A stretch of DNA of 64,000 nt, taken from the NCBI RefSeq assembly GCF_030762805.1, contig NZ_CP129113.1, forward strand, positions 1,626,001-1,690,000, written 5' to 3'. The notes below the pieces were generated by a model. The model searched no databases. It saw only the letters and a program-made list of their open reading frames with translations, and was not told the DNA's origin. Positions 34,734 to 45,968 of this stretch are shown piece after piece (positions within the stretch are counted from its first letter, which is position 1; each line of letters begins with the position of its first letter). This DNA is from Aciduricibacillus chroicocephali. GTDB lineage: Bacteria > Bacillota > Bacilli > Bacillales > Amphibacillaceae. The translations under genes were made by a program, and so were the position numbers.

Positions 34734-37088
34734 TTATTTCAATTCGAGGACCGTTACTCCCGTATCTCCTTCACCGCGCTCGCCTGCTCTAGCACTGGCG
34801 ACATTCGGATGGGTTTTGACGAAATCCTGCACGCCTTTGCGCAGAGCCCCAGTTCCCTTACCATGAATAATTGTAACTCTTGGGAACCCGGCGAGGACTG
34901 CTTCATCAATATACTTTTCGACACGCAAGAGGGCATCTTCATAACGTTCGCCACGCAAATCGATTTCCGGTTTTACATAGCTCGTTGTACCTTTCGTGCG
35001 TGTGACAGGTGTCTCCGGTTCCTGTTGCTGCGACTTGATGAACTCGAGGTCTTTCCCTTTCACTTTCACCTTCATCGCACCAACTTGAACCATATACTCC
35101 TTCTTATTCACCTTTTCAGCAACGACACCTTTTTGATTAAGCATAATGAGACGTACTTCATCTCCTGGGTGCAGTTCATCTGTCTGAGCAGGCTTATTAC
35201 CTTGAGAAGCATTTTGTCCTTTGGTTGTTTTCTTGCGAAGATGTGGCTGTGCTTCCTCGAGCATTTTTTTCGCTTCAATCCATTCATGCTCTTTCAGAAC
35301 AGCATTCGAACGCATGGACTTAATTTCATCCACTATCATTTCAGCTTCTTCTCTTGCATCGGCGAGTGCCTTCGCAGCCTTTTCCTCCGCTTGTTCATAC
35401 AAATGATCTCGCTTCTTCTCATACTTGCGCCATTCAGCTTGCAGCTCACGGCGGATATGCTCACTCTGCTCGAGAATCTGATGTGCTTCTTCGTAATCCT
35501 TCTCGGCTTGGCGACGTGCTGTTTCAAGGGATGCAATCATATTCTCAACACTTTCGGATTCTACTCCGATCATGCCCCTAGCTTTATCAATAATTCTTAC
35601 ATCGAGACCGAGACGCTTCGAAATTTCAAATGCGTTGCTTCGCCCTGGCACGCCAAGAAGAAGACGATATGTCGGCTGCAGTGTTTCTACATTAAATTCA
35701 ACAGACGCATTCATTACCTGTGGTCTGTTAAAACCATATGCTTTCAATTCCGGATAGTGCGTCGTCGCAAGAACTCTGGCACCTGAATCAATTACTTTAT
35801 CAAGAATGGACATTGCAAGTGCAGCACCTTCCTGTGGGTCGGTACCTGCACCAAGCTCATCAAAAAGAATGAGTGAATTGTCATCAAACTGCTCAAGAAT
35901 GCTAACAATGTTCGTCATGTGAGACGAGAATGTACTCAAGTTCTGTTCAATCGATTGCTCGTCACCGATATCCGCGAACACCTCATTGAACACAGCAAGT
36001 TCCAATCCATCCTGCGCCGGAACAAAAATCCCTGATTGTGCCATAAGAATGGATAAGCCGACAAGTTTCAAAGTAACAGTCTTACCACCGGTGTTAGGTC
36101 CAGTAATGACGATCGCCGTGTAATCCTTGCCAAGCTCAATATCATTTGGAACGACTTGCGTTTCTGGAATGAGCGGGTGACGCGCTTCTTTCATATTGAT
36201 GTAGCCTTGATCATTCATTTTCGGCTTGGCAGCTCGCATATCAGCACTCAATTTCGCCCTGGCTGCTATGAAGTCAAGCTGTGCAAGCACTCTCGTATTT
36301 TCTTTCAAGTATCCTGCATGCTCAGCAATTTTCTCTGTTAGCTCCGAGAGGATACGTTCAACTTCCTGACTTTCTTTTGCAAAAGCTTCTTGCAGATTAT
36401 TGTTCAGGTCAACGACTGCACGCGGTTCCATGAATAATGTTTGACCTGAAGAAGACTGGTCATGGACGATGCCGCCAATTGCTGAGCGGTATTCGCTTTT
36501 AACCGGCAATACATATCTGTCATTACGGATTGTGATAATCGCATCGCTTAGCATGCTGCTTTTCGTCTTCAGGAAATTATCCATCCGCTCTCTGATCCGA
36601 TTCTCGTTCGTGCGAATGCTTGAGCGAATAGACCGCAACTTCTCGGACGCACTGTCCATGACATGCGCATTGTCATCAATGGCGTTCTTAATCGTCTGCT
36701 CCAGATCACGTAAAGGCATAATCCGCTCTGATAGTTCAAGCAACAACGGGACTTCATCGTCAAGCGCTTCAAGAAACGTCTTGACATTGCGTCCACCACG
36801 AATAGTTTCCGCCACATCAAGGCATTCAGCAGCACTAAGGACGCTTCCAATCTTGCTGCGTTGCAATGAAGCACGGATATCAGCAATTCCGCCAAAAGGG
36901 ATTGACTTATTCAATCCGATAATACGATAAGCTTCATCGGTTTCTTCCAATTGATGGGTTACTGTTTCAATGTCGGATGCCGGATGTACCTTTCTAGCCA
37001 GTTCCTTGCCGAGCGTCGTTTCCGCCTTTTGGATCAGGCGTTCGGCGATTTTATTAAATTCTGCCACCCGGAGGATTCTTTCGTTCAT
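34734..37088 (-). CDS. mutS2: MutS2 (recombination inhibitor / ribosome-rescue ATPase)
   Basis: A 784-residue MutS-family ATPase lacking the mismatch-recognition domain. It has Walker [14 protein letters not shown] (about residue 330), Walker [20 protein letters not shown] and [13 protein letters not shown] long coiled-coil follows at about 510-640. The C-terminal Smr nuclease domain has [13 protein letters not shown] and [13 protein letters not shown]. In Firmicutes MutS2 acts on collided ribosomes and recombination. The ATG at 37088 has AAGGAG at 8 nt. It lies 32 bp after polX. Confidence 0.95.
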   Translation of the reverse strand: MNERILRVAEFNKIAERLIQKAETTLGKELARKVHPASDIETVTHQLEETDEAYRIIGLNKSIPFGGIADIRASLQRSKIGSVLSAAECLDVAETIRGGRNVKTFLEALDDEVPLLLELSERIMPLRDLEQTIKNAIDDNAHVMDSASEKLRSIRSSIRTNENRIRERMDNFLKTKSSMLSDAIITIRNDRYVLPVKSEYRSAIGGIVHDQSSSGQTLFMEPRAVVDLNNNLQEAFAKESQEVERILSELTEKIAEHAGYLKENTRVLAQLDFIAARAKLSADMRAAKPKMNDQGYINMKEARHPLIPETQVVPNDIELGKDYTAIVITGPNTGGKTVTLKLVGLSILMAQSGIFVPAQDGLELAVFNEVFADIGDEQSIEQNLSTFSSHMTNIVSILEQFDDNSLILFDELGAGTDPQEGAALAMSILDKVIDSGARVLATTHYPELKAYGFNRPQVMNASVEFNVETLQPTYRLLLGVPGRSNAFEISKRLGLDVRIIDKARGMIGVESESVENMIASLETARRQAEKDYEEAHQILEQSEHIRRELQAEWRKYEKKRDHLYEQAEEKAAKALADAREEAEMIVDEIKSMRSNAVLKEHEWIEAKKMLEEAQPHLRKKTTKGQNASQGNKPAQTDELHPGDEVRLIMLNQKGVVAEKVNKKEYMVQVGAMKVKVKGKDLEFIKSQQQEPETPVTRTKGTTSYVKPEIDLRGERYEDALLRVEKYIDEAVLAGFPRVTIIHGKGTGALRKGVQDFVKTHPNVASARAGERGEGDTGVTVLELK

Positions 37089-37122
37089 CAATCCTGCTCC
37101 TTTTTTGTCAAAATGATTCGCT

Positions 37123-38841
37123 TTAACCGCGATTCATGAATGCTTTCAGTTTTTCGATCGGCCATGTATTGATAACTGTATCTTTTCTAATCCAGCCTCT
37201 TCTAGCATTGCCGACACCATATTTCATATGTTCCAGCATGCCCGAGTTGTGAGCATCTGTATTAATTGAAATATAAACGCCTGCATCCTGTGCTTTTTGT
37301 GCCCACTCCGCAGCAAGATCTAAACGGTTCGGGTTTGCATTGATTTCAAGCGCAGTATTCGTTTTCGCTGCATGCTCAATCAAGCCTTCCATATCAACAG
37401 GATACCCTGGACGCTTGCCAATCAGTCTTCCCGTCGGATGGGCGATAAGGTTTACCAAAGGATTGTCCATTGCTGCGAAGAGCCGTTTCATGATTTCTTC
37501 TTCTGACTGGCTGAAGCTCGAATGAATTGCACCGATTGTCCAGTCCAGCTCTTTCAGAAAGTCTTCCGAAAAATCAAGAGTCGCATCAGGAAGGATGTCC
37601 ATCTCGACTCCCTGGAAAATATGAAAATCATTGTGCAGCGCATTCAATCGGACAATTTCTTCGCGCTGTTTGAGAAGTCTGTCTTCATTAAGGCCGTTCG
37701 CTACTTTTAAGTATTTGGAGTGATCCGTAATTGCCATATATTCATAACCATGACGGCGCACTTCGTCAACCATTTCAGCAAGAGAAAGAGCCCCGTCACT
37801 CCAAGTCGTATGCATATGAAGGTCACCGCGGATATCTGAGAGCTCAAGAAGCTGCAAGTCTTCCTTGAATGCTTCTGTCTCACCCTCGTCTTCTCGGACT
37901 TCAGGCGGGATGAAATTCAGACCGAAATGTTTGAAAAACTGCTCTTCCGTTTCGAATGCGAGTACTTCACCCGTTTCTTCCTGTTCGACCCCGTATTCAC
38001 TGATTTTCTCACCGCGCGCTTTGGCAATTTGCCTCATCGCTACGTTATGATCTTTGGATCCTGTAAAATGATGCAATGTACTGGCAAAAGCACCTGGTTC
38101 AATAAGCCGGAAATCAACATTGATGTCATAAACTTCTTCAAGCGTCACAGAAACCTTCGTCTCACCCTGTGCGATGACTTCTTTAATCCGTGGAAGCTCA
38201 AGAAGTCGGTCGCGTACAGCGAGCGGTTCTTCAGTTGCAATGATGAAATCAAGGTCTCTCACCGTCTCACGCATGCGGCGCAAACTGCCAGCACGTGAAT
38301 AGCGGACAATTTCCGGAATGTCTGAGAGAAACGCTTCTATATCTTCGGCAATAGGAAGCGCGAGCGCAACAGGAATACGATCTGGGCGCTTGCCAACTTC
38401 ATTCAATGCTGCAAGCATTTTCTCGGCTGACTTTTTACCGAAACCGGAGAGCGCTTCGACTTTCCCGTTTTCAAGAACTTCTTTCAGTGACTCGGCGTCA
38501 ACAACGTCAAGCTCCTGGTATAGACGGGAGAGCTTCTTTCCTCCAAGCCCTGGCACATTTAGCAAAGGAATAAGCCCCGACGGTACTTCTTCTTGCAATT
38601 GAGTGAGTGTAGCCGATTCACCTTCTGCGTCAAGGAATTCCTGGATCACTGCTGCTGTCCCTTTTCCGATTCCTTTTAGCTTTGTCACATCTTCCATCTC
38701 CGCAAGGGAGCGTTCATCTTTTTCCAGAGCCTGAGCCGCTTTGCGGTAGGCTGATATTTTAAATGGATTCTCACCCTTCAGCTCAAGGTAGATCGCAATC
38801 TTCTCAAGCAGGCGGATGACATCCTTCTTTGTAATTGTCAT
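37123..38841 (-). CDS. polX: family X DNA polymerase with PHP domain
   Basis: A gap-filling DNA repair polymerase with 3'-5' exonuclease, 572 residues. N-terminal HhH/8-kDa region contains [16 protein letters not shown] and [12 protein letters not shown]. The Pol X palm has the metal aspartates in [13 protein letters not shown] and [10 protein letters not shown], and [18 protein letters not shown]. The C-terminal PHP domain has [47 protein letters not shown] and NTDAHN. Same position as B. subtilis polX (yshC). Confidence 0.95.
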   Translation of the reverse strand: MTITKKDVIRLLEKIAIYLELKGENPFKISAYRKAAQALEKDERSLAEMEDVTKLKGIGKGTAAVIQEFLDAEGESATLTQLQEEVPSGLIPLLNVPGLGGKKLSRLYQELDVVDAESLKEVLENGKVEALSGFGKKSAEKMLAALNEVGKRPDRIPVALALPIAEDIEAFLSDIPEIVRYSRAGSLRRMRETVRDLDFIIATEEPLAVRDRLLELPRIKEVIAQGETKVSVTLEEVYDINVDFRLIEPGAFASTLHHFTGSKDHNVAMRQIAKARGEKISEYGVEQEETGEVLAFETEEQFFKHFGLNFIPPEVREDEGETEAFKEDLQLLELSDIRGDLHMHTTWSDGALSLAEMVDEVRRHGYEYMAITDHSKYLKVANGLNEDRLLKQREEIVRLNALHNDFHIFQGVEMDILPDATLDFSEDFLKELDWTIGAIHSSFSQSEEEIMKRLFAAMDNPLVNLIAHPTGRLIGKRPGYPVDMEGLIEHAAKTNTALEINANPNRLDLAAEWAQKAQDAGVYISINTDAHNSGMLEHMKYGVGNARRGWIRKDTVINTWPIEKLKAFMNRG

Positions 38842-38869
38842 TTGATCTCCCCCTGTCCACCATGCCGTA

Positions 38870-39391
38870 TCATGGGAGGAACTGTTTCAATGTATCAGAC
38901 AAATACGGTGTCTTTTCCAAAATCGTCATTGCAAGACCCGAATCACGCACATAATGTTCTGTGCCAGGAATGAAAAAGAACAGTGCAATGGCGATAAATA
39001 CGATTAGGTAAGTCTCTGCAAGTCCGAGCACTCCGCCCAGCAGTTTGTTGAAAGATCTCAAAATAGGCAATTTTGCAAAACCGTCAATTGTTCTACCGAT
39101 CATGCCGATGATCAATCGAGCAACAATAAGGACGATAATAAATGAAATGACATTATAGAATGTCGTCTGGAACGGCAGAACATTCTCTACTGCCGTCCAT
39201 GTGCTATTGCCGCTTCCTGGGGCAGGGATGATTTTAGCAAGATGCGGTGCAAGGTCATCGTACAGGAACCAGGCAATGATTAGAGAACCAATGAACCCTG
39301 CCAAATGGATGACTTGCAGGACGAATCCTCTTCTCACGCCGTTTACCCAGCCGGACACAAGCAGGAATATGATAATAAGTGTTACGATCAT
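38870..39391 (-). CDS. yshB: CvpA-family membrane protein YshB
   Basis: A 173-residue protein with four hydrophobic segments and GVRRGFVLQVIHLAGFIGSLI, the CvpA signature, near residue 18. The E. coli homologue is needed for colicin V production; the role in Bacillus is not clear. It lies between zapA and polX in the zapA-yshB-polX-mutS2 operon, 8 bp after the zapA stop. Confidence 0.88.
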   Translation of the reverse strand: MIVTLIIIFLLVSGWVNGVRRGFVLQVIHLAGFIGSLIIAWFLYDDLAPHLAKIIPAPGSGNSTWTAVENVLPFQTTFYNVISFIIVLIVARLIIGMIGRTIDGFAKLPILRSFNKLLGGVLGLAETYLIVFIAIALFFFIPGTEHYVRDSGLAMTILEKTPYLSDTLKQFLP

Positions 39392-39399
39392 AGTTGTCT

Positions 39400-39663
39400 T
39401 TATTCCTCTTTTCCCTTGCGCATGGCTCCAAGGAGCGATGCATATTCTTCTTTTAACTTCATATAATCATTCATCGTATTGACAGCAGTCAGAACAGCAA
39501 GGCTTGCCGTATCAAGATACTGGCTGTGTGTTTGGATTTCTTTCATTTTTTGGTCGACGAGGCTCGCGACGAGTTTGATATGGCTTTCGGACTCTGTGCC
39601 GATAATCGTATATGGCCTGTTGTGAATCTCGATCGTTGTCCGTGTTTTTTTCTGATCTGCCAT
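39400..39663 (-). CDS. zapA: cell division protein ZapA
   Basis: An 87-residue protein that bundles FtsZ filaments in the Z ring. It has RTTIEIHNRPYTIIGTESE and HIKLVASLVDQKMKEI, then a C-terminal coiled-coil (NDYMKLKEEYASLLGAM). The start is MADQKKTR with GGAGGAG; the upstream in-frame ATG overlaps that site poorly. It is the first gene of the operon. Confidence 0.9.
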   Translation of the reverse strand: MADQKKTRTTIEIHNRPYTIIGTESESHIKLVASLVDQKMKEIQTHSQYLDTASLAVLTAVNTMNDYMKLKEEYASLLGAMRKGKEE

Positions 39664-39828
39664 ACGATCTCTCCTCCAGTTCATTGCTTCGATTATTTTG
39701 CGTAATAAACCTCTTTCATATTAACATGAAGGAAACGTTTAGGAAACTAACTGCATTAGCCCAGACAGTCTGCTATGATAGGTCTTACGTAAATTTTGTC
39801 TTGATAGGCCAATTAAGGAGGCAATACA

Positions 39829-40779
39829 ATGCCACAGGAAGTCCTGACAGTCCCCAAAACAGTAATTGAAAAGATGAAAATGCACTATGCTCAATACATT
39901 GAAGTGAGCACACCCCCTGGCGCAGTTTTTCGCGCGAAAACGAGTAATGCTGCCATCACCGCGTACAACTCAGGCAAGGTACTATTTCAAGGCAAGGCGC
40001 CCGAAGCAGAAGCACGCCTCTGGAATGCTGGTGCAACAATTGGATCAAAGAAAAAAACACCCTCAAAAGCTTCTGCTCCTGCAACAAAACAATCCCATGA
40101 ATCTATCCCTGAAGGCTTCCTAGTCAGTTCTCATATTGGCTCTGATGAAGCTGGGACTGGAGACTATTTCGGTCCAATTACTGTTGCTTGTGCATTTGTC
40201 CCAGGAGATAAAATCGAATTACTCCAATCAATTGGTGTTCAAGATTCGAAAAATCTGACAGACGCGACAATCCGGAAATTGGCAACAGACATTGTGAAAC
40301 TCGATATTCCGTATGCTCTTCTCGTTTTACATAATGAAAAATATAATCGTCTGCAGCGCAAAGGTTGGTCTCAGGGCAAGATGAAAGCGATGCTCCATCA
40401 CCATGCGATTGAGAAATTGCTTAGTAAAATAGACGGCATCCCTTCCGCCGGTATCCTTATCGACCAATTTTGCATGCCAGACATTTACAAACGGCATATC
40501 GGATCAGAAAATGGAGTTCTTGCTGAAAACACTTACTTCATGACGAAAGCTGAAAGTCATTCTATTGCAGTAGCAGCCGGTTCGATCATCGCTCGGACAA
40601 GCTTCGTAAAGGAAATGGACAAGCTTTCAAAAGAGGTCGGCTTCACTCTTCCGAAAGGAGCCTCTGCAAAAGTAGATGCTGCGATTGCGAGAGTAATCCG
40701 AACTTATGGCAAGGAAAAGCTCGAATCCATTGCAAAAGTGCATTTTGCGAATACACAGAAGGCAGAAAAATATCTATAA
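39829..40779 (+). CDS. rnhC: ribonuclease HIII
   Basis: It cleaves the RNA strand of RNA-DNA hybrids. The 316-residue protein has the N-terminal TBP-like substrate-binding domain (about 1-90), an alanine/serine/lysine linker, then SDEAGTGDYFGPI with the catalytic Asp-Glu pair near residue 106. QDSKNLTD, ILIDQFC and KAESHSIAVAAGSIIAR carry the remaining active-site residues. The Asp-Glu form marks HIII rather than HII. It is divergent from zapA and ends in a shared terminator. Confidence 0.95.
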   Translation: MPQEVLTVPKTVIEKMKMHYAQYIEVSTPPGAVFRAKTSNAAITAYNSGKVLFQGKAPEAEARLWNAGATIGSKKKTPSKASAPATKQSHESIPEGFLVSSHIGSDEAGTGDYFGPITVACAFVPGDKIELLQSIGVQDSKNLTDATIRKLATDIVKLDIPYALLVLHNEKYNRLQRKGWSQGKMKAMLHHHAIEKLLSKIDGIPSAGILIDQFCMPDIYKRHIGSENGVLAENTYFMTKAESHSIAVAAGSIIARTSFVKEMDKLSKEVGFTLPKGASAKVDAAIARVIRTYGKEKLESIAKVHFANTQKAEKYL

Positions 40780-40783
40780 CAAA

Positions 40784-40822
40784 AAAATCTTCCAGCTGCA
40801 TTGGCGGCTGGAAGATTTTTTT
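40784..40822. terminator. bidirectional terminator between rnhC and pheT
   Basis: The stem AAATCTTCCAGC / GCTGGAAGATTT flanked by A- and T-runs lies between convergent genes. Confidence 0.88.
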
Positions 40823-40824
40823 TA

Positions 40825-43248
40825 TTATGAGCGGACTTCCGCTCCGAATTCAGTTGTGACAGCATCTACAATTTGCTTGTAGGAAGCTTCCACTTCTTCA
40901 TCAGTGAGCGTCTTTTCCGGGTCTTGGTAAACGAGATGGTATGCAATGGATTTTTTACCTTCAGGCAGATGTTCACCTTGATACACATCGAAAATGTCGA
41001 CGCGTTTCACGAGTGGTGCACCAGTTTCAGCAATCTTTTTCTGAACATTACCTGCTTCAACATTTTGATCAAGAACTAGTGCGATATCACGAGAAACACT
41101 TGGGAACTTCGGAATCTTCGCGAACGAAGGAAGTTCTTCATAAGCCTTGAAGATTTCTTCCATGTTCAAATCAAAGACGTACGTCTCTGCAAGGTCGTGA
41201 GCTTTAGCATAAAGCGGATGCACCTGTCCTACGAAGCCGACTGTTCTGCCGGAAAGCTTCACGATAGCTGTGCGTCCAGGATGCATATTGCCAACTTCGC
41301 CTGCTGAGAATTCCGGTGTCAGTCCAAGGTAGCGGAACAACCCTTCCACAATCCCTTTGGCAACGTAGAAATCGACTTTCTTCACTTCACCCTGCCAACG
41401 GCTCTCTTCCCAAAGACCTGCAAGAGCTCCAGCTAGACGCAGTTGCTCATGTGGCTGTGCGGATAGCACTTCTTCTTTGGAAATGAATACAGAACCAAGT
41501 TCGAACAGGCCAATATTCTCATTACTGCGTGCTTTGTTGTACGTAACAGCACGAAGAATTTCTGGAAGCAAGCTGAGACGCAAGTATTTATGATCCTCAG
41601 TCATCGGCATCGCAAGCTTGATTGCCTTTGGTTCCTGTTCCTGAACATCTGGACTGATCAATTTATCGATTGAATCGTCATCAGTTAGTGAGTATGTGAG
41701 CGTTTCAGCAAGACCAGCACCTTCAATGAAGCGTTTTACAAGGCGTTTCAGGCGCTGTGTCTCAGTAAGCTCGCCTCGTGTCGCACTGCGGGGCAGTGTG
41801 AATGGAAGATGATCATAACCATAGACACGTGCAATTTCTTCAAGCATATCTTCAAAAATGGAAATGTCCATTCGGCGTGTTGGCACAGTCACTGTGAAGT
41901 CATTTCCATTCTGTTCGAACGAGAATCGAAGCTTACGGAAAATGTCCGCAATTTCTTCTGATTTGATCTCAGTTCCAAGACGACGATTCGTTTCGGCGGC
42001 ATCGACTTTAACAACTTTCTCAGTTTTGTCCAGTTCATCGAAGACAACTGGGCCAGCACAAACCTTTCCACCTGCATATAGTTCAAGCAACTGGCATGCG
42101 CGAACGCCCGCTTCATAAACACGATTCGGGTCAATTCCCTTTTCATAGCGCGTGCTTGCATCACTGCGAAGTCCAGTCTCTTTAACCGTGCTTCGGATTG
42201 ATTGGCCATCAAAATATGCTGCTTCAAGGAGGACAGTCTTTGTTCCATCATGAACTTCAGAGTCCAACCCTCCCATGACACCAGCAAGTGCAACGGGCTC
42301 AGTACCATTCGTAATGACGAGATTATGAGCAGAAAGGGTGCGTTCTTTGCCATCAAGAGTCGTCAGCTGCTCTCCTTCACGCGCACTGCGCACGACAACT
42401 TCCTTCGTACCGAAACGATCATAATCGAACGCATGGAGCGGCTGGCCGTATTCAAGCAGTACATAGTTCGTGATGTCTACTACATTGTTGATCGGACGGA
42501 TGCCCGCTGCCATTAGACGATTGCGCATCCAAAGTGGTGAAGGCTTCACTTCGATATCTTTGATAACGAACGCCGCATAATATGGGTTCAGTTCTGCATC
42601 CTCTGATTTTACGGAAATGAAATCAGCTGTTTGCTCAGCAAATGGCTCAAATGTCGGTTCCGGCAATTTAAGCGGCTTATCAAGAATTGTGGCAACTTCA
42701 TAAGCAGCTCCAAGCATGTTAAGACAATCCGCACGGTTTGGAGTTAGATCGAATTCCAGTACAGCATCATCAAGGTTCAGAAGTTCCTCAACAGGTGTAC
42801 CCGGTACAGCATCTTCCGGGAAAACGAAAATACCAGATGCATATTCTTTCGGAACATACTTTTCATCAATGCCAAGTTCCTGTAGTGAGCAGATCATTCC
42901 AAATGATTCAACCCCACGAAGTTTTGCTTTCTTGATTTTGAAATTGCCAGGAAGAACTGCACCTGGTTTCGCTACTGCAACTTTTTGTCCTTGAGCAATA
43001 TTCGGAGCGCCACAGACGATCTGCAATGTTTCATCCCCGACATCTACTTTTGTTACATTCAGTTTATCTGCATCCGGATGCTTGCCGCATTCCAGCACAT
43101 GACCGACGACGACGTTTGTACTCTTCTCAGCGATATGCTGGATGCTGTCCACTTCGATACCGGATTTAGTAATTTTTTCTGCGAGTTCTTCAGGTGTTTG
43201 GCCTTCCAGGTCAACATACTGCTGAAGCCAGTTTAAAGATACGAGCAT
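40825..43248 (-). CDS. pheT: phenylalanyl-tRNA synthetase beta subunit
   Basis: The 807-residue beta subunit of the PheRS heterotetramer. Domains in order: N-terminal, EMAP/OB tRNA-binding (about 40-150, VVGHVLECGKHPDADKL), B3/B4 editing (about 210-390), B5 (about 400-475, RRLGTEIKSEEIADIF), the catalytic-like core (ARVYGYDHLP onward) and the C-terminal FDX-ACB anticodon-binding domain (about 714-806, FPSVSRDIALVLDQ). It follows pheS by 15 bp. Confidence 0.97.
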   Translation of the reverse strand: MLVSLNWLQQYVDLEGQTPEELAEKITKSGIEVDSIQHIAEKSTNVVVGHVLECGKHPDADKLNVTKVDVGDETLQIVCGAPNIAQGQKVAVAKPGAVLPGNFKIKKAKLRGVESFGMICSLQELGIDEKYVPKEYASGIFVFPEDAVPGTPVEELLNLDDAVLEFDLTPNRADCLNMLGAAYEVATILDKPLKLPEPTFEPFAEQTADFISVKSEDAELNPYYAAFVIKDIEVKPSPLWMRNRLMAAGIRPINNVVDITNYVLLEYGQPLHAFDYDRFGTKEVVVRSAREGEQLTTLDGKERTLSAHNLVITNGTEPVALAGVMGGLDSEVHDGTKTVLLEAAYFDGQSIRSTVKETGLRSDASTRYEKGIDPNRVYEAGVRACQLLELYAGGKVCAGPVVFDELDKTEKVVKVDAAETNRRLGTEIKSEEIADIFRKLRFSFEQNGNDFTVTVPTRRMDISIFEDMLEEIARVYGYDHLPFTLPRSATRGELTETQRLKRLVKRFIEGAGLAETLTYSLTDDDSIDKLISPDVQEQEPKAIKLAMPMTEDHKYLRLSLLPEILRAVTYNKARSNENIGLFELGSVFISKEEVLSAQPHEQLRLAGALAGLWEESRWQGEVKKVDFYVAKGIVEGLFRYLGLTPEFSAGEVGNMHPGRTAIVKLSGRTVGFVGQVHPLYAKAHDLAETYVFDLNMEEIFKAYEELPSFAKIPKFPSVSRDIALVLDQNVEAGNVQKKIAETGAPLVKRVDIFDVYQGEHLPEGKKSIAYHLVYQDPEKTLTDEEVEASYKQIVDAVTTEFGAEVRS

Positions 43249-43263
43249 TGTTGTTTCCTCCCG

Positions 43264-44298
43264 TTATGCCTTATGGTATTGGTTCAAGAATCTTGTATCG
43301 TTCGTATAGAAATGTCTAATATCATCGACACCGTATTTCAGCATCGCAATACGCTCTGGCCCCATGCCGAAAGCAAATCCTGTGAATTCTTCCGGATCAT
43401 ATCCTGCCATGCGCAGAACATTCGGGTGCACCATGCCGGCACCAAGAATTTCAATCCAGCCTGTTCCCTTGCAGACACGGCAACCTGTTCCGCCGCACAC
43501 TTTACAAGAAATGTCCATCTCAACAGATGGCTCTGTGAATGGGAAGAAACTCGGACGCAGACGAATTTTTCGATCCTTTCCGAACATCGCCTTTGCAAAC
43601 GCATCAAGCGTTCCCTTCAGATCACTCATCTTCACATCACGGTCCACATAGAGACCCTCGATCTGTGTGAACTGATGTGAATGTGTCGCATCATCCGTAT
43701 CACGGCGATATACTTTACCTGGGCAAATCATTTTGACTGGCTGGTTCTTATCCGACTTCTGCATCGTACGTGCTTGCATCGGAGAAGTATGTGTTCTCAT
43801 AAGCAATTCATTTGTAAGGTAGAATGTATCCTGCATATCACGTGCCGGGTGGTTCTTCGGCAAGTTCAAAGCTTCGAAGTTGAAATAGTCTGTTTCTACT
43901 TCCGGACCTTCTTTGATTTCATAACCCATTCCGACGAACAAGTCTTCGATCTCTTCGACAATCTGAGTAAGAAGATGAGCACCGCCACGCTTCACTGGAT
44001 AGCCAGGCAGGGAAATATCGATTTTTTCAGTCTGAAGCTGAATTTCCAATGCTTTTTCTTCAAGTACTGCTTTCTTTTCATCAAGTGCCGCTGTAATTTC
44101 TTCACGGACAACGTTGGCAAGTTCACCGATTACCGGACGTTCTTCTGCGGACAATTTGCCCATGCCACGCAAAATACCTGTCAGCTCACCTTTTTTACCG
44201 AGGTAATTGACGCGGATTTGTTGCAGTTCTTTCTCATCATTTGTCTGCTGGACGGCTTCCAATGCTGCCGTCTTCAATGCTTGCAGCTGTTCTTTCAT
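43264..44298 (-). CDS. pheS: phenylalanyl-tRNA synthetase alpha subunit
   Basis: The catalytic alpha subunit, 344 residues. N-terminal coiled-coil, then class II motif 2 region TSPMQARTM and [20 protein letters not shown]. The [15 protein letters not shown] stretch and four cysteines in [16 protein letters not shown] follow. Motif 3 is [16 protein letters not shown]. The start is MKEQLQALK with GGAGG at 10 nt; an in-frame ATG 14 codons earlier lies in the T-box terminator region. Expression is controlled by the T-box upstream. Confidence 0.97.
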   Translation of the reverse strand: MKEQLQALKTAALEAVQQTNDEKELQQIRVNYLGKKGELTGILRGMGKLSAEERPVIGELANVVREEITAALDEKKAVLEEKALEIQLQTEKIDISLPGYPVKRGGAHLLTQIVEEIEDLFVGMGYEIKEGPEVETDYFNFEALNLPKNHPARDMQDTFYLTNELLMRTHTSPMQARTMQKSDKNQPVKMICPGKVYRRDTDDATHSHQFTQIEGLYVDRDVKMSDLKGTLDAFAKAMFGKDRKIRLRPSFFPFTEPSVEMDISCKVCGGTGCRVCKGTGWIEILGAGMVHPNVLRMAGYDPEEFTGFAFGMGPERIAMLKYGVDDIRHFYTNDTRFLNQYHKA

Positions 44299-44344
44299 GG
44301 CAGATACGCCTCCTTTTGATTCAGTTCTGGATATAATCACAAAA

Positions 44345-44636
44345 CAAAAAGCCTCCTCCCTAATAAAAGGGACGAGACTTGTGTTCGCGGTACCACCCTT
44401 GTTGACGCACTAAAATACGCCCACTTGGACATTGGATAACGGGAATGTTCCCGGAAACATCTTTACTTGGACGAATCCAAGGTCCCGATGCCAGCTCAAG
44501 AGTGAAAAGCGGTTCGTCACTGCAGCCGTAGGGATGATTTCAGTCAGATGTCACCCCTTCCCTGTTCCGGCTTGGACGAGCGCCCGTTCTGTCAGCGCTT
44601 TTGTACTATGTATATGTGTTGGTCATATGCATGTCT
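44345..44636 (-). promoter_or_regulatory. T-box riboswitch leader of pheS-pheT
   Basis: The minus strand carries the T-box core AGGGTGGTACCGCG (44386-44400). A terminator stem GTCTCGTCCC / GGGAGGAGGC and a T-run precede pheS. Uncharged tRNA-Phe should stabilise the antiterminator. A TTC triplet at 44506-44504 is suitably placed as the Phe specifier, but its loop was only judged by eye. Confidence 0.92.
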
Positions 44637-44642
44637 GTCCCT

Positions 44643-44672
44643 ATTATAGACAAAAAGATGAACAACAGGCAA
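44643..44672 (-). promoter_or_regulatory. pheS-pheT promoter
   Basis: On the minus strand TTGCCT (44672-44667), an 18-nt spacer and TATAAT (44648-44643) lie just upstream of the T-box leader. Confidence 0.7.
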
Positions 44673-44674
44673 GG

Positions 44675-45415
44675 CTATTTTTTTGCTTCATACATTAGAA
44701 TCCCTGCAGCAATAGCGACATTCAGTGATTCTGCCTGCCCATATATCGGAATTTTTACAATCGTGTCAGCCATTTCTAGAATTTCTTCACGAATGCCTGC
44801 TCCTTCATTGCCAACAATAATAGCGAGCTTTTCCGTTTTTTCAGCTTCATTATAAATTACCGATTCTTGAAGTGCGGCTCCCCATACATGGAAGCCTGCA
44901 GATTTCAGCTCGGGAAGTTTTTCTAACAGATCCGCCTGAATGACCGGAATATGGAAAAGCGAACCCTGTGTCGACCGCACTGTCTTGTCATTGTAGAGAT
45001 CAGCAGATCCCTTACCGTAGATGACAGCATCAAAACCAGCAGCATCTGCTGTGCGAATAATTGTCCCCAGATTCCCAGGATCCTGAACTCCATCACAGAC
45101 AAGAACACGTGTAGACTCTCTAGGAAAGTCCATTTCCTTCATATTTGCAAGCGCAATAATCCCCTGAGGAGTCTTTGTCACCGATAAATGCTCAAGCACA
45201 TTGTCAGAAATGACTTCGTAAGGCAAACTCGCCAAATCTCCAGTTAATGCATAATCATCCGATACAAGCAGCATTTCAATCGGCCAGCCACTGGCCACTG
45301 CCGTTTCTACAAGGTGTGTACCTTCCAAAAGAAATTGACTCTGTTTTTTTCGTTCTTTCGCCATATGAAGCTTTTTCATTTTTTTTACCAAATTATTTTG
45401 TACAGATGTGATCAA
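44675..45415 (-). CDS. ysgA: SpoU-family RNA 2'-O-methyltransferase YsgA
   Basis: A 247-residue TrmH/SpoU (SPOUT) methyltransferase, probably acting on rRNA or tRNA with S-adenosylmethionine. N-terminal substrate-binding segment FLLEGTHLVETAVASG. The trefoil knot has DGVQDPGNLGTIIRTADAAGFDAV, IIVGNEGAGI and IPIYGQAESLNVAIAAGILMYE. The TTG at 45415 (reading MITSVQNNLVKK) fits best, 6 nt after AAAGGTG. An ATG two codons before sits against the ribosome site. Between sspI and pheS, as in B. subtilis. Confidence 0.92.
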   Translation of the reverse strand: MITSVQNNLVKKMKKLHMAKERKKQSQFLLEGTHLVETAVASGWPIEMLLVSDDYALTGDLASLPYEVISDNVLEHLSVTKTPQGIIALANMKEMDFPRESTRVLVCDGVQDPGNLGTIIRTADAAGFDAVIYGKGSADLYNDKTVRSTQGSLFHIPVIQADLLEKLPELKSAGFHVWGAALQESVIYNEAEKTEKLAIIVGNEGAGIREEILEMADTIVKIPIYGQAESLNVAIAAGILMYEAKK

Positions 45416-45504
45416 TGTCATCACCTTTCTCTTATAACGTGAAAAGTATACATAATCGCCACTCACTTGTCCAAACTATATACAAATCCCGGAGGTGACG
45501 AAAG

Positions 45505-45741
45505 ATGAATTTTGATATCCGCAAAGCGATTCTTGACAACATTGCGACAAACAACCGCGATCAGCTTCAATCAGTTATTGTAGATGCGATTGACCGTGGC
45601 GAGGAAAAATTATTGCCAGGGCTCGGAGTTTTGTTCGAGTTGATCTGGCAGCAATCCGATTCGAGTGAACGGAGCGAGATGCTCTCAGCACTCGAAACAG
45701 GAGTCAAGCAAACGACAACGCACCACTGGGATCATCAGTAA
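45505..45741 (+). CDS. sspI: small acid-soluble spore protein SspI
   Basis: A 78-residue minor spore protein made in the forespore. It has [20 protein letters not shown], then [20 protein letters not shown] and [14 protein letters not shown], close to the B. subtilis protein. An excellent GGAGGTGA precedes the ATG. It is monocistronic and divergent from ysgA. A sigma-G promoter is expected, but I could not pick one out with confidence. Confidence 0.95.
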   Translation: MNFDIRKAILDNIATNNRDQLQSVIVDAIDRGEEKLLPGLGVLFELIWQQSDSSERSEMLSALETGVKQTTTHHWDHQ

Positions 45742-45746
45742 TCATG

Positions 45747-45774
45747 GGCAGACACTCTTTTGTAGTGTCTGCCT
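45747..45774 (+). terminator. sspI terminator
   Basis: The stem GGCAGACAC / GTGTCTGCC with a loop of about 10 nt is followed by TTTACTTTT. Confidence 0.82.
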
Positions 45775-45968
45775 TTACTTTTGTCCTAAAACAAGAGAAG
45801 TATTTTCCATATAATTAAGCACAATGGAGCATGCATTTTTTCCCCGGTCGTGGTACGGTTATTAGGAACATGCCACCATTTTTTCCTGTTACGTAAAGTT
45901 GCTGTTTTAAGGTGGATGATGCAGATTTATTCGCATACATATGAATTGCATGAAGAAAGGGGACTGAC

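Noticed and set aside
34605-35786. 393-codon plus-strand open frame
   Set aside because: It is antisense to mutS2, which has Walker and Smr motifs. It has no ribosome site and an unnatural composition.
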